Source: Antedon mediterranea (Eukaryota > Echinodermata > Crinoidea > Comatulida > Antedonidae). Taken from it: DNA of 64,000 nucleotides. Location: assembly GCF_964355755.1 (NCBI RefSeq), contig NC_092671.1, positions 35,855,304-35,919,303 on the forward strand, written 5' to 3'. Shown piece by piece: positions 13,601 through 24,991 of this stretch. The notes under the pieces were generated by a model, which was given only the letters and a program-made list of their open reading frames with translations, was not told where the DNA came from and made no database searches. The position numbers were made by a program, and so were the translations under genes. How positions within the stretch are numbered: position 1 is the first letter of the stretch; the number at the start of each line of letters is the position of its first letter.

Positions 13601-16600
13601 AAGCCAAACACATCATCCGTTGATGCCACGCATCTTTCCCACAATGGCGGAAGTTTACTGACACCTGCAGATACTTTCATATACTCTTCTAATAAGTCTT
13701 TAAATGGTTGGTTAAGGAAACCTGCAAAGTGTTGTACGGCATGCCATGCCATGTAATCGGACAACACCCTAATTAAACACACAAAAACTTAGTTAAAAAT
13801 AACTTTCTTACGATCTTAGCTTTCCAATCACAAATATTGTTATTTCAACTTTATAATCAATTTTTCACATTAATTGAGATTTAAATAGAATCAGGTATAC
13901 TGTACTATACCCAAACACTTCTTTATCCAGGGGTTTGTTTGTTTGTATGTATGTTATCTGTTATACTTACCTCTACAGTCAAAGACTGGTCTCCCAGAGG
14001 GCCCAGTTATGAACAATGGCTGTGAGTGACAGTGACTGTGTTTGTACTAGTACACCAGGGTAACCTCCTACTCATCTCGGAAGATGTACTAGGTTCTTTA
14101 AATTGCACATGAGCTAGATGTGTACACTGGACCTATGGTTTATAGTTATCCGAGATGACTTGTTCCATATATGGGCCATGTTTTAACAATACTGACGTCT
14201 ATTTATAGGGACATCCCATTAAGGGTACACTCTGTTTGGTCTTAAAGGTGTCCCCTTAATAGAGTTTTCTTGTATTTTATAATTTATTTAGTCTAGGAAA
14301 TAATATAAATGATAAAAATTATCTTACTTTCGTGTCGTGTTTTGTAATAGGCGATTCAGTTTTGTAAAGAAAGTTGGAGTGTATACGATGACATTTTCGT
14401 TTAATGGCACATTTGTCCCGAACATATCTTTCATGTATTTTTTAATATCCAACTGAAAAGAAAAATAAAACAATTTGAATAAAACCAAAAGCAAAAAAAG
14501 ACATTCCAGAGATAACATTTAGGAATTGTACGAAATAATTCAAAATAATAATCAGACAAACTGTATTTTTCAGCAATTAAATATGACAAATACAAATCCA
14601 AAGATAATACATTTATGAGGTCCTCATTTTAAAGGTTTGGAGACAAGCCATTAGGGCTAAAAAAGTGGTCTCCTCCTTAAATAATCACAAAGAAAAACAT
14701 ATACACAAGATGCTCTACAGAAACAAAGTCTTATTACAAGTCTTTGAGAAAAAAAACCCTGGTATCTGACAGGATTTGAACCAGGACTCTGGGATTGGTA
14801 GGCGAGGTTCCAAACCACCAAGCTACATCTCATCCTGATTACTTAACACTAATACCTTTTTACACTGCATAACATATTTTCTGATTTATTAAACGTTTCA
14901 CAAATCTTTGAAATCTTGAAACAGTTTCCAAAAAAAAAATTCAAAGTTACAAATGCCCAACCTACATTTGTTATCATATCTTGCATTTGACCAAATTGGA
15001 ACTTATGATACTTTTTTTCTGGATTTTGTAGGTCATTCTTATCGACATAAATCTGAAAGAAAAAGCAATTTTATTATAAAGTTATTTGAAATGTGTTATT
15101 ATATTTAAGAATTTAAGGCCAGTATTTATTTATGGTAGTAGTGTGGCGCAGTGTGTGGATGTTGGATTACTTATTGTGAGATTATGGTTCGAATCTTTTG
15201 CCACTAATTGCTTGTATCTTTAGGCAAGATACTTTACTTACATTTGCCTCTCTCCACCCAGGTGTATAAAATGGGTACACGGTTAGATCAAGCTGATTAC
15301 AAGCTGCATTATTATGGGAGTATGTTAACAAAAAGATTACCAGGGTAATAATGTGCAGCGCATTGAGAGCTTGCTTATATGCGCTATATAAGAATGAACT
15401 ATTATTAGTATTATTATGTCTCAATGGAATGCGAAAAAACCAATTTATTAATAACAGCATTAACCAGGTCAATTCTTTTACCTTTGCAAGTTCAGTCTCA
15501 AACTTTACCACTTCACGCATGGCATTGTGGGTTGCGTCCTGTAAATCGTGGTGAGCAACTGCTTCCAACTTGTTTCCATTGTATGAGATAAGTTCCGCAA
15601 CACTGGCGCCAAAGTGGACATACGCTTCTCTAAGTTTCTAAAGGCAATATAAGAAGATGAATATTATTAGTTATTAGTTGTTAGTATTAATTCATGTAAA
15701 TCTGAATCACTGAATGTAAATATCGGAGTTCCTCAAGGTTCAATATTAGGACCATTGCTTTTTATTTTATATGTTAACTCACTTCCTAATTCTTTATCAT
15801 GTAAATGTGTCATGTATGCTGATGATACCACACTTTTATGTAGTTCATCTGACCCACTTAGGCTTCAAAATGAAATAGATGCAAATTTTAATCAAGTTAC
15901 TCAATGGCTTAATGATAACCAACTAACATTAAATATTAAAAAGACAAAGCTTATGGTTTTTAGTACTACTCACATGTATAGTAAGTTTAAAAATATCTCT
16001 GTTTCTTTTAATAACCATATTATTGAGAGAGTAAATACTTTTAAATATTTAGGTGTAACTTTTGACACTCAACTAACATGGGCGGATCATATTGATAGCC
16101 TTTCATCAAAAGTTGCCAAATGCATTGGTGTTATACTGTACGTCGTATAAAATATTTTATTCCATCAAACACGCTCAATGCACTAGTTATTCCTTTATTT
16201 GATTATTGTAGTTGTGTCTGGTCAAATTGTAAAGTAAACTTTTCAGATTCTCTTCAAATTTTATTAAATAGATTAGGTAGAATATTATTATCTGTAGATA
16301 TCAAAACTCATGTTAGTGATATCCTAAACTCACTTGGTTGGAGTACACTAAAGGACAAATGGAATGAACATATTCTAATATTACTTTTCAAGTGCCTAAA
16401 TGGACATTGTCTTTATTGTCAGTGTCATAATAAAGGTACACGAAGTCAAAGTAACAACACTTTGATAATACCTAAATGGAATAATACTCAAGGTAAAAGA
16501 ACTTTTAATTACAGATCTACAAAATTATGGAACTTTCTACCTAACAAAATAAAAAATGATCTTTATGATATGACAGTATCAACTTTCAAATCACAAATTT

Positions 16601-19600
16601 CAAAACTTTAATTTTAATTCAAAACTAAATATAATTAATGCTCAATGATTAAAACTTCTTTTATCTTGTTTAAAAATCTCAATTATTTATGTTTTTACCT
16701 TTAAATGTGCTTAATTTAATTGTGTTAATTTGATTTTGATAATTTTAGGTTTAATTTTATATTTTCTTTTGTCCATTTATATACTGTATTTTGTTTACAT
16801 TTATGTAGTTAAGAACTGAACCACTTTGGAAATCAGTACATTGTATTGAAAGTGTATTTCAGAATAAAGAAAGATTAAATAAATAAAATAAATAAATAAA
16901 TTAGTTAATCTATGTGAATAAGTTTCTCCATTTTAGAAATGTAGCCGTCTATGAGGAGTTTCAGTACTATATCATTTGTCGTATTCGATTTAGACTTTCA
17001 CCATTGAGTACAGTTTTTCCGTTGAGTACTTCTTTAACGGAGTATTTTGAGCGTTGAGATTGTTCTTAACGAAAAAGCTTTCGTTGTCAACGTTTTCTAT
17101 TTGAATGACTTTCTGTTGAGCACAAATTTACAATTCGAATACAAAAAGTACTCAACGAATCTTTACGTTGAAAACGAAAGTTCCCAATTGAATACGACAA
17201 TTGTTAATTAAGTTCATTTTGATTGTGATGGGTTTGTCACACTAAAGTGAGCCCTCTATAAGAAAGAGAATAAAGATGGACAACAACTTCTTTATTATTA
17301 TTGTTGATTTCAAACAAGTGAGCCCGTAATAGTGTCCTGTATACCTTGCTATTTGATTGGCTAACTTTGTATGATGTGCTATTCAATATTAATTCTATTG
17401 CATGGTGAAAGTTTGAATTAATGGTTGTATTACACAGCCTTTTTTTATATTATTAAGTGTGTGGAAAATGAGGCTGGAGCGTAAAACAGCATGTTTGAAA
17501 ACAAAGCTGTAATCTGTTCGGTGTATAAAGCTCTGTCTACTATCAAACTTTATGTGATGTGCACATATATGGAAATGATGATGTCATATCACTACCATAT
17601 TTGGGCACATTACACTTCTTTGATTAAACTAGTTTGATAGTATAGACAGCTTTACTCTTCTATTCTGTGGCCAAAATCAGAGCTGGTCTATTTAATGGCC
17701 TGGCCTCCTGTTTAGCCTTCGAAATTGATTAAAAAAGGAAGTAGCGTGAATTAATAGATTAAATGTTATAACACACCTACTTAAAACAGTAAGTGTGTTA
17801 TAGTAATATTTATCAACCTATGGTTTATGTTTATTTTGATTTGATGTGTTTTTAATTAAAAAAATAATATCTCATACTAACCGTATCATTACTTGTGTAG
17901 TATTCTGGTGCAGATAGACCAATTCCAGACTGGGAAAACTGTATTAAAATATAATTATCATTAACTTAAACTAAAAAGAGCTGTATAACATTTAAATATA
18001 AATTTAAATAATGTAAATAAAATTGTGTGTATAATAACTTTTTTTTACAATAAATGATAAGATTATATGTGTCTTTCAGTGAATCAGAAATTCTATTATA
18101 AAATGTTTACATATACAATTTGTTGGTCTTTAAATTGATTGAGGGAAAGTTATATTAAATTATGTACAAGAGTACAAATTGTCATAAGCTTATATTTGCA
18201 ATGTGGCTATTATGATAATTATAATGAAACCAACAATTATCTATTCAACAATGGTTTTATTGACAAAAACTGACCGAGATGTGCATAATACGTTGTTTTT
18301 TTTTATATTTCAATCATTATGTAACCTAAAGCCTGTTTTCCTGTCGACGTTATTCGACGTTATTGTTAACAATAATCAGCGATCATTTACGTAAACATTG
18401 ACATTTTAACGATTTACAGGAAAAGGTACTCGCTATCATTATCATTTCAACTCGTCGTTGAACTGTTACGATCAACGACAATAGCGTCGAATAACGTCGA
18501 CAGGAAAACAGGCTTTAGACGAAAGCTTTGAAAAATCACTTATGTCATCAATAAACAACCAAATCTATTTGATCTTGCATAATGTGTATGTTTATCTTTC
18601 AAAACCAAAACATCAGTTTTATTATTATTATTTTTTATTTTTTACATTTACTTTTTATCTTCAATTCATTTTCATTTCTTTATATTGCTTTCCCAACACA
18701 AGATGTTGTTTTTCATTCAGTAAAATTACATTTTTACTAGTCTTCTACTCCTTTTACTGGTCAGTTTGTAACTGAAAATTTACTTTAAAAATCTAAAAAT
18801 GAGGTACAGAAAATATATCTTGTTTACATTAGTTCAGGCATGAAGTATTTTGTACAGAAATCGTGACACGGTGAATTGAGTAAAATTATTGAAATTTCGT
18901 CAGATTTTACTGAAAATTTAACTGACTTGTTATTTTACTATTTAACAGGTCCGGCAAGGATTTAACTGGCCATTGGACGGTGGACCAGTGTTATTGGGAA
19001 CGCTGAACCAATGAATGGCACAGCAAGGAAAGGGAACATTACAATGTGCATGGTACAAAAGGAACGTAAACATTACAAAGATATCTTAATATCTTTCTGT
19101 TTTGACTTTTTTGTATAAAAATAGCCATGTTTTGTAACTTTAAAAGGTTACTTTATTAATATTTTGTATTAATTCGGCGTAATGTAACTTAGTAATGTAA
19201 TTTATATTGTTTTATGAAATGAATTAACAGGAAATAATGAGAAAAAAAAAGAAATCTTACTTGAATAATATTTGCATTTGAGTTTTTATCATCAGCACTA
19301 ACCCACATACCAAACAGAGGGCTGATCCTTAATTGATGGATTTTCACTAATGTGTCAATCATGTTCCAATTAGACTCCTCCCATTGCAAAGCATTGGTGC
19401 TATTCTGAATGAGACTCCACCCACCTATACTGTTGATTAACTGATGTAAAAACATGAATGAATCAAAATATTGATAAAAATTTACAAAAACATGACAACT
19501 GCTGTACTGTATGTTTCGGAATTTTCATATGCATCCAACAGTGAGTAACCAATTACAGGATGGATAAACTATTTTACAATGTACAGTATTGTGTTTATAA

Positions 19601-22600
19601 ACTAAGTCACATTTGAGGCTTAGGGAGTGGAGCTGAAAGAGTCGCGAGTTACAACCCAGGCACCACGTCAGGATTGAACCCTGCCACTAGTTCAGGATTG
19701 AACTCTGAAACTTTGAATTGGAAGGCAAGCACATTAACCACCAAGCTACAGCTCCACTACAATTAGGCAATAGGAAAAATGTTTGTTTTATTATCCTCTA
19801 AACAAGACATACTTATTATTATTATACATATTTATTCAGTACCATATTGAGAATTTCAATTGATTGAAAACACTTACCTCAACAACAGGTTCTATTCCTA
19901 ATTGTTCTATTTTCTTTTCATTCATACACGATTTATAATATTTCTTTGTTTTCTCAACTGATAATGATGGAACACCTTTATAATTGTAACCATCTTCCTC
20001 GAGAACCTTTTGAAAAAAAAAGGCAAAAAATACAAAACGGTAATAACTATTTACTTTGTCTACAGAATACCTGCTATAATATCTGGAGAGTTTTAAGGAA
20101 CCAAATGGGTAGTTCTAGTGGTAGAGCAAGTCTTATTGGATACATTTGACTTGTAATGGGCACACCTAAAAGAACCAAGTGCGTTTTTCAAATTGAGTAG
20201 GGGGTTCAGTGGCGTAACGCACATGGCAAAGGCCTCTTGTTTAGCACTCCTGAGGGCCCTCCAACGCTGGGTAGTTTGAATTGAGGCTGCTTTTGCTCTG
20301 GATTCTCTTGAGCTCGTGGGCCCCTTGAGCTCCTGGGTCCCTAGAGCTCTGGGCCCCTTGAGCTCCTGGGCCCCTTGAGCTCCTGGGCCCCTTGAGCTCT
20401 GGGCCCCTTGAGCTCTGGGCCCCTTGAGCTCTGGGCCCCTTGAGCTCTGGGACCCTTGAGCTCCTGGGCCCCTTGAGCTCTGGGCCCCTTGAGCTCTGGG
20501 ACCCTTGAGCTCCTGGGTCCCTAGAGCTCTGGGCCCCTTGAGCTCTTAGGCCCCTAGAGCTCTGGGCCCCTTGAGCTCTGGGCCCCTTGAGCTCTGGGCC
20601 CCTTGAGCTCTGGGCCCCTGGGTTTAGCCAGTGAGCGCTCATAGCCATTACGCCACTGCGGGGGTTATCCATTAACCCATTGTAATGAAAGAGGATTACT
20701 TTTACCTTCCTTAACTTATATTGATTGTCTTGGTATACTTTTGCAAAAGCGCCCCATTTTGGTTTTCCATCAGGGATGCGTACAGACTCCAGCCATCCTC
20801 CACAAGCATACTGATAGAAATCGCTACAAGGGTTAGCCTCTAAATCCATATAACTAAGCACCTCACTGCTTGCTTTGATGCATTCTGGGTCGTAGCAACC
20901 AACCTATAGAAAAAAAAAAAGAGATTATATTAAGCTCTAGGCCTACACAAGATTAAAAAAACGGTTGTTTGGGACAAAATTCTGAATTGTGCTTCCAAAA
21001 CATTAAGCATGCAAATGTTTAAAAAAATTATTTTTTGTGTGTTTTGTGCAAATGAATCATGAATAAAAATGCAAACCCTGTCTTCATTTTCATAAATTAT
21101 GGTTTTATGGCTCCTCTGAAAATTAAAAAAAAATAATGCAGCAGAATGCCATGTGAAGGTCCATCTACTTGATACAATGATTTAAATGCATCTTTAGAAA
21201 TGCTAGATTGTAATTTAAATGTTACTCTTGCTCTGGCTTAAACATGATCATGGTATGAACATGACAATTGCTTGAACATGATCATGGTGTGAACATGACA
21301 ATTGCTTGAACATGATCATGGTTTGAACATGACCATTGCTTGAACATGATCATGGTGTGACATGATAATGATGTGAACATGACCATTGCTTGAACATGAT
21401 CATAGTATGAATGACCATTGCTTAAACATGATCATGGTGTGAACATGATCATGGTGTGAACATGATCTTGGTGTGACATGATAATGGTGTGAGCATGACC
21501 ATTGCTTGAACATGATCATAGTGTGAATGACCATTGCTTAAACATGATCATGGTGTGAACATGACCATGGTGTGAATATAACTATTGTGTGAACATGATC
21601 TTGGTGTGAACATGATCATGGTGTGAACATAACCATGGTGAACATGATCTTGGTGTGAACATGATCATGGTGTGAACATGATCTTGGTGTGAACATGATC
21701 ATGGTGTGAACATGATCATGGTGTGAACATAACCATGGTGTGAACATGATCTTGGTGTGAACATGATCTTGGTGTGACATGATAATGGTGTGAGCATGAC
21801 CATTGCTTGAACATGATCATAGTGTGAATGACCATTGCTTAAACATGATCATGGTGTGAACATGACCATGGTGTGAATATAACTATTGTGTGAACATGAT
21901 CTTGGTGTGAACATGATCATGGTGTGAACATAACCATGGTGAACATGATCTTGGTGTGAACATGATCATGGTGTGAACATGATCTTGGTGTGAACATGAT
22001 CATGGTGTGAACATGATCATGGTGTGAACATAACCATGGTGTGAACATGATCTTGGTGTGAACATGATCTTGGTGTGAACATGACCATTGCTTGAACATG
22101 ATCATGGTGCAAACATGATCATGGTGTGAACATCACCTTCATTGTGACCAAGAACGTATACACTACTGTGGCTGAATCAAACCGAGGCATACTGTACTTA
22201 TTTGATGATTAAGACAGACTTATTCTACTGAGCCTTACTTAACTAACTCTCTAATAAGGCACTCCACAATCAACTGAGGAGCTCACTAGACTTGAGACAT
22301 ACACACGATTGTGGTGCAAGCTCAAAATCAGTGCAAACTCAGACTTGTTTCTTCTATTTAAGGCCTATTTTAATGTGCTAAGTAAGTACTTACCATATGC
22401 GGCGATGATATAATGTAGATAATAGAAATTGAAAGAATAATCAAGATGAGTAGTAGACAAAAGGTAATCCATGTAAGGCACTTCTCACGCTTTGTGTATT
22501 GTATAATATCTTGGTCTTTGCGAGACAATGAAGCTGTATAGAAATTTTAAAAAAAATCAAGGTAGTAAACACATACATAATGCTTCTCTTCAATTCATTA

Positions 22601-23781
22601 AAAGAAAAATATGGTCCATTTATATCAACCATCTTTTTAGGCCTTTTACAAGGTTTTTTTTGTTGTCCAGAATGATGACAATTTAAGCTTGGTTCCCACT
22701 AGAACGTAACGCAAGGACGTAAACGCAAGGCAAGCGTTTTAACCAATGACAAGCGAAGTTATAGACAGTTAGCAATCACAAGCGAATAAGCCATCGCTTG
22801 TGATTGGTCAATTAACTTGCGTTGCGTTACGTCCTTGTGTTGCGTCGCCAGTGGAAACCATGCTTAAGCAGGCCTAACTGTATGCAGTTGCGTAACGACT
22901 ATGAGTGCTCACTGACTAAACCCTTGAGCAGTGTTCAGAGGAAACAAGCACAAATGTGCAATACTCAGGGTACAGCGAAAGGAGCTGTAATGACTACAGT
23001 ACATAAGACCGGATGTAACGTCACATACACATCAATAACCGCGCTACAAAATACGGCTATACGGTACCATCTTCGAGACGTGATATGGCTGCATCCGGTT
23101 TGAAATTAAAAAATCTATAGATTTGAGGAAATGTCCCCGTAGTATATTCATGCCAAATTCCAGCTCAATACTACAACTAATAAGGGAGGAGTAGTACTTT
23201 AAAAATCGCACTTTTTACTCAATAGTGTCCAGATGGAGGAGGAGGAGGAGAAAATGAGTAAGTCCTAGACTCGGGTACCCAGAGTAAAAACAGGAATTAA
23301 AATATGCCGAAAAGAAAAATGCCCAAGGCCTCTAGCGTTGGAACTTGGAGGGACACTTAGGTTTCCTAAACCAGGGGCCTTATGCCTCTGCCTGTATGGT
23401 TATGTGATTAAAGAATAAAATGCATATAAACCTCAAAAATTTATGATAAAAATTAAATCATTTGATTTTACAAATTTTGTTTTCACTTAATCACTCCTTA
23501 GCTACAGTATCTTGACTTAAGCTACTTGTAAACTGGTTTATTCTAGTATCATATGTGCTTAACAGTTTGTTATTTAAAGACCATTTAGAGTTCCCTGTAC
23601 TGTTTGAATGACCTTGTTATTGATTGCAGATAAATAAACAAAATGTAGAAAAAAAAATGATATGAAAAAACTTACTTAAATTCCATTCTTCATCACTATC
23701 ATCCTCATTTACCTCTTGTAAAAATTTTGTTGTTGCATCAGGATCATCATAATACGGCGCCGCCCGTTTCTTGTTCGACAT
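1635..23781 (-). CDS. M13 zinc metallopeptidase (neprilysin / endothelin-converting enzyme-like), complete, 16 coding exons
   Basis: Type II membrane ectopeptidase that cleaves peptides outside the cell. Exons in coding order: 23781-23676, 22533-22394, 20903-20706, 20006-19878, 19440-19261, 17929-17882, 15637-15482, 15052-14966, 14452-14328, 13768-13546, 13138-12962, 4401-4298, 3865-3755, 3269-3077, 2348-2110, 1734-1635; all introns are GT-AG and phases agree, giving 771 aa, the usual family length. Residues 1-53 are an acidic cytoplasmic tail and about 54-77 a membrane anchor. [14 protein letters not shown] is the typical start of the ectodomain. Catalytic features: NAYYS (N567-A568), HELTH (H608, E609, H612), ENIAD with the third zinc ligand E668 and D672, H733 and R739 (equivalents of neprilysin H711 and R717), and a C-terminal CKLW. 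These spacings match neprilysin (41 residues from N567 to H608). Whether it is an MME or an ECE orthologue cannot be settled here. Intron 11 (8.5 kb) holds the rolling-circle-like array, intron 6 a LINE and a SINE, introns 2 and 3 minisatellites. Confidence 0.94.
1953..2098. mobile_element. Palindromic MITE, family P1 (copy 1)
   Basis: Starts TAAAGCTCTGTCTATACTATC and carries the family core (GTGATGTGCCCAAATATGG, CATATATGGGCACATCAC). The right arm breaks off at CACATAAAGCTT, so this copy lacks most of the right terminal repeat. It lies in the M13 3' region just downstream of the last intron's exon 15. Confidence 0.85.
3374..3730. mobile_element. MITE family P2 (copy a)
   Basis: Begins TAAAAAGGTATTGTCCCCTG and ends with the inverted GGGGAACAATACCTCTTTGA. 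The interior has the shared blocks TTGACTAAAAAATTGGATCG, GGCTGTCAGCAGCC and AGTGATTAACTTTGTTAAAA. It lies in the M13 intron between the HELTH exon and the preceding exon. Confidence 0.85.
4866..12789. mobile_element. Helentron/HINE-like rolling-circle repeat array: five about 1.5 kb units and stacked 3' stem-loops
   Basis: Five units begin with a perfect hairpin: AATTCGTCACTTTGACGAATT-type at 4866 and AACTCGTCA-CTT-TGACGAGTT at 6389, 7965, 9491 and 11003, spaced 1512-1576 bp. After each of the last four hairpins comes GTTATCCGC; after the first comes TAGGTGATCATTT. The same words recur as 3' stem-loops: GTTATCCGC/GCGGATAAC at 7928-7952, 12557-12581 and 12631-12655, a variant at 12690-12719, and TAGGTGATCATTT/AAATGATCACCTA at 12748-12789, so the outermost 5' and 3' ends match each other. 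Each unit contains two related halves 358 bp apart. No long ORF. Hairpin ends with matching subterminal inverted words and internal tandem repeats are known for Helentron-type elements; the class assignment is inference. All of it lies in M13 intron 11. Confidence 0.75.
12803..12918. mobile_element. Small hAT-like MITE with TIRs
   Basis: Left end CAGTGGTGGATCCAGG (12803-12818), right end CCTGAATCCACCCCTG (12903-12918), inverted and nearly identical. CAGAT flanks both ends (12798-12802 and 12919-12923), a likely target duplication. The interior includes a run of about 13 G. It sits right beside the end of the rolling-circle-like array. Confidence 0.75.
13312..13500. repeat. Two short copies of an interspersed repeat
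   Basis: TTTATCCAGGTAAYCTAGGCACAA occurs at about 13328 and again at about 13470. It is related to GGTTTATCCAGATAGGCTAGACAC at about 41398-41421. The family was not identified. Confidence 0.5.
14755..14842 (-). mobile_element. tRNA-like repeat, family B (SINE fragment)
   Basis: On the minus strand TAGCTTGGTGGTT resembles box A and GGTTCAAATCC resembles box B. The anticodon arm does not fold as in a normal tRNA, so this is read as a SINE-type remnant. A related copy lies at 19625-19762. Confidence 0.6.
15132..15418 (+). mobile_element. tRNA-derived SINE, family A, full length
   Basis: Head GTGTGGCGCAGTGTGTGGATG, box B GGTTCGAATCT, then the body with CTCTCCACCCAGGTGTATAA and ATGGGTACACGGTTAGATCA, and a 3' region GCGCTATATAAGAATGAACT followed by an ATTATTAGT tail. 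It lies in M13 intron 7, ending just before exon 7's donor side, and is the plus-strand partner of the copy at 955-1266. Confidence 0.85.
15692..16905 (+). mobile_element. Non-LTR retrotransposon (CR1/Jockey-like) 3' fragment with frameshift
   Basis: The reading frame from 15692 gives the reverse transcriptase motifs [18 protein letters not shown] and MYADDTTLL, then [13 protein letters not shown] and FKYLGVTF. The frame breaks near 16125-16145, where a one-frame shift separates it from the continuation ([23 protein letters not shown]), which stops at 16611. An AT-rich 3' UTR ends in (AATA)n at about 16876-16905. The endonuclease and most of the RT are missing, as in a 5'-truncated insertion. 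It sits in the M13 intron on the strand opposite to the host gene. Confidence 0.88.
16978..17204. mobile_element. Imperfect foldback element
   Basis: GTCGTATTCGATT at the left and AATTGAATACGAC at the right are inverted. Weaker inverted similarity continues inward (GTTGAGTAC versus GTACTCAAC). Looks like a decayed MITE. Confidence 0.5.
17525..17654. mobile_element. Palindromic MITE, family P1 (copy 2)
   Basis: Both ends intact: TAAAGCTCTGTCTAC at the left and GTATAGACAGCTTTA at the right, with the core GGAAATGATGATGTCATATC between them. About 130 bp. Confidence 0.85.
18326..18518. mobile_element. MITE with perfect 34-bp terminal inverted repeats
   Basis: The 34 bases at 18326-18359, beginning CTAAAGCCTGTTTTCCTG, are exactly inverted at 18485-18518. 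Length 193 bp, no ORF. The long identical arms suggest a young copy. No clear target duplication was found. Confidence 0.85.
19625..19762 (-). mobile_element. tRNA-like repeat, family B, with inverted ends
   Basis: On the minus strand GGAGCTGTAGCTTGGTGGTT (box A-like) precedes GAGTTCAATCC (box B-like), which is repeated as GGGTTCAATCC. Outer ends GTGGAGCTG and CAGCTCCAC are inverted, so it may be a SINE/foldback hybrid. Confidence 0.6.
20207..20658. mobile_element. hAT-like MITE carrying an expanded GC-rich minisatellite
   Basis: CAGTGGCGTAACG at the left (20207) and ATTACGCCACTG at the right (to 20658) are inverted ends. Inside, 20305-20628 is a minisatellite of about 16-18 bp units (TTGAGCTCTGGGCCCC and variants, roughly 20 copies). 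The same MITE without the minisatellite is at 44291-44465. Lies in the M13 intron right after exon 3. Confidence 0.8.
20305..20628. repeat. GC-rich 16-18 bp minisatellite with palindromic units
   Basis: Repeats of TTGAGCTCTGGGCCCC and TTGAGCTCCTGGGCCCC, each holding the palindromes GAGCTC and GGGCCC. It is far more GC-rich than its surroundings. On the minus strand it stays open in the frame running on from M13 exon 3, but the exon 3 donor lies before it. Confidence 0.95.
21237..22132. repeat. 17-bp minisatellite (AACATGATCATGGTGTG) with 301-bp higher-order duplication
   Basis: About 50 degenerate units of AACATGATCATGGTGTG and variants (ATGACCATTGCTTG, ATGATCTTGGTGTG). A block starting near 21461 recurs near 21762 with the same order of variants; for example GAGCATGACCATTGCTTG lies at 21491 and 21792, 301 bp apart. 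It lies in M13 intron 2. Frames that stay open across it are artefacts of repetition. Confidence 0.92.
22685..22866. mobile_element. Foldback MITE with AAGCWTGGTT ends
   Basis: AAGCTTGGTTCCCACTAGAACG at the left is matched by the inverted right end AAGCATGGTTTCCACTGGCG (22866 backwards). Both arms contain the CGTAACGCAAGGACGT word, and an inner hairpin CAATCACAAGCG/CGCTTGTGATTG lies between them. In M13 intron 1. Confidence 0.8.
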
Positions 23782-23952
23782 TTCAAATGAATTTACAAAC
23801 CAGGAGCCTATTAAGAGGATAAGCTTGCATGTGATTGGTCAGTTTGAAGCAAAGTAGGCGGGATTATCAGTATAAAGAATCTTCGGTAGAAAAAGATTGA
23901 AAAAAGAATATTTTAGTTAAAATAAAAGAATAAAATAAAGATGATTCAAGAT

Positions 23953-24270
23953 TTAAAAATATGAAAAATGAAGATTAATAAAATCAGACTTTAAATAGAC
24001 CATTTTGTAGTTTTAATCAAGTTATTAACTTCTGTAAAAAAAAAAAATTATTTTTTCACTTATAAAAAGACAAAAGAAACTTTTAATTTTAACCAAAAAC
24101 CATTGTCTAACAGACAATTTAAGTATTTTTTGCTATAAATTACATTTTTTTCAGGTAATACCTTTTTTCCGATCCAGTTTTTTTGGTCAAAGTGAATAAC
24201 TGTTAGTATTAAAATGGCATATTTATTTTTAAAAAATGTGAAAAAAAGGGGGACAAAATACCTTTAAATG
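23953..24270. mobile_element. MITE family P2 (copy b)
   Basis: The right end GGGGGACAAAATACCTTTAA and the interior blocks (GATCCAGTTTTTTTGGTCAAAG, AATCAGACTTTAAATAG) match the family. The left terminal repeat is lost; homology starts near ATGAAAAATGAAGATTAAT. Confidence 0.75.
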
Positions 24271-24991
24271 AAAGCTTGATACAAACTTATCGCAGTTTCG
24301 CGAGTGTCTTTAAATGAAAGGAGTTATACTGTAGTAACAAATCAAAAAAGGCCAAGGATAACTCAGGTTTGCTTATAAATATAATATATACAGTACAATA
24401 CCATCCTGTAGTCTCTATAATCTATGAATTAAACAAATACTGCACTAACCTATCTCTCTACCATACATGGAGGTTTCCGATAGATATATCCCTATCTACA
24501 AACAGTCCCCAGTTTATCCAGAAGCCACCTTCATCAACAAGGTACTAAAATACTCTACAGCATCATAAAAGGGATACACTTGTGGTATTCTATTGTACAC
24601 TAAAATCAATGCAATTCACCAGATGGTATGTTACAGGTTGTTTAAATCCTGTAACAATCAATACTGCAGTCACTTTATACTTTCAATTATTAAGCCGTAT
24701 AATGAATGAACTCATTAACATTGTCTGTGTTTACTAAACACGATCAACATGGGAAAAAAACCTGCATTTAAATAGGCACAACAGATGGATGATTTAAACT
24801 TGTATAATATTAATATTTAACCATTTTGGCTAGTACCATTAATAATAAATACAGTAATATGATTTATTAAAACAAAATCGTTTTTCTCAGCAAAATGTAC
24901 TAATTAGTATAACTAAGTTACTAGTTACTATTCAGTACATAATTAAAATTGAATTGCACACTTGTAAATGGTGCAGGCCTATATATAAATC

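Noticed and set aside
14759-14840. Possible tRNA gene on the minus strand
   Set aside because: No proper anticodon arm; a related copy has inverted ends and two B boxes.
20241-20705. Minus-strand ORF continuing M13 exon 3 into a Ser/Arg/Gly/Pro-rich repeat
   Set aside because: The exon has a good GTAAA donor at 20704-20705 that joins in frame to exon 4; the repeat is a GC-rich minisatellite inside a MITE.
21917-22105. Minus-strand ORF rich in His/Phe/Met ([14 protein letters not shown])
   Set aside because: It is the translation of the ATGATCATGG minisatellite.
22441-22632. Minus-strand ORF starting MVDINGPYF
   Set aside because: Wrong frame over M13 exon 2; the true frame gives the TM segment and joins exons 1 and 3 in phase.
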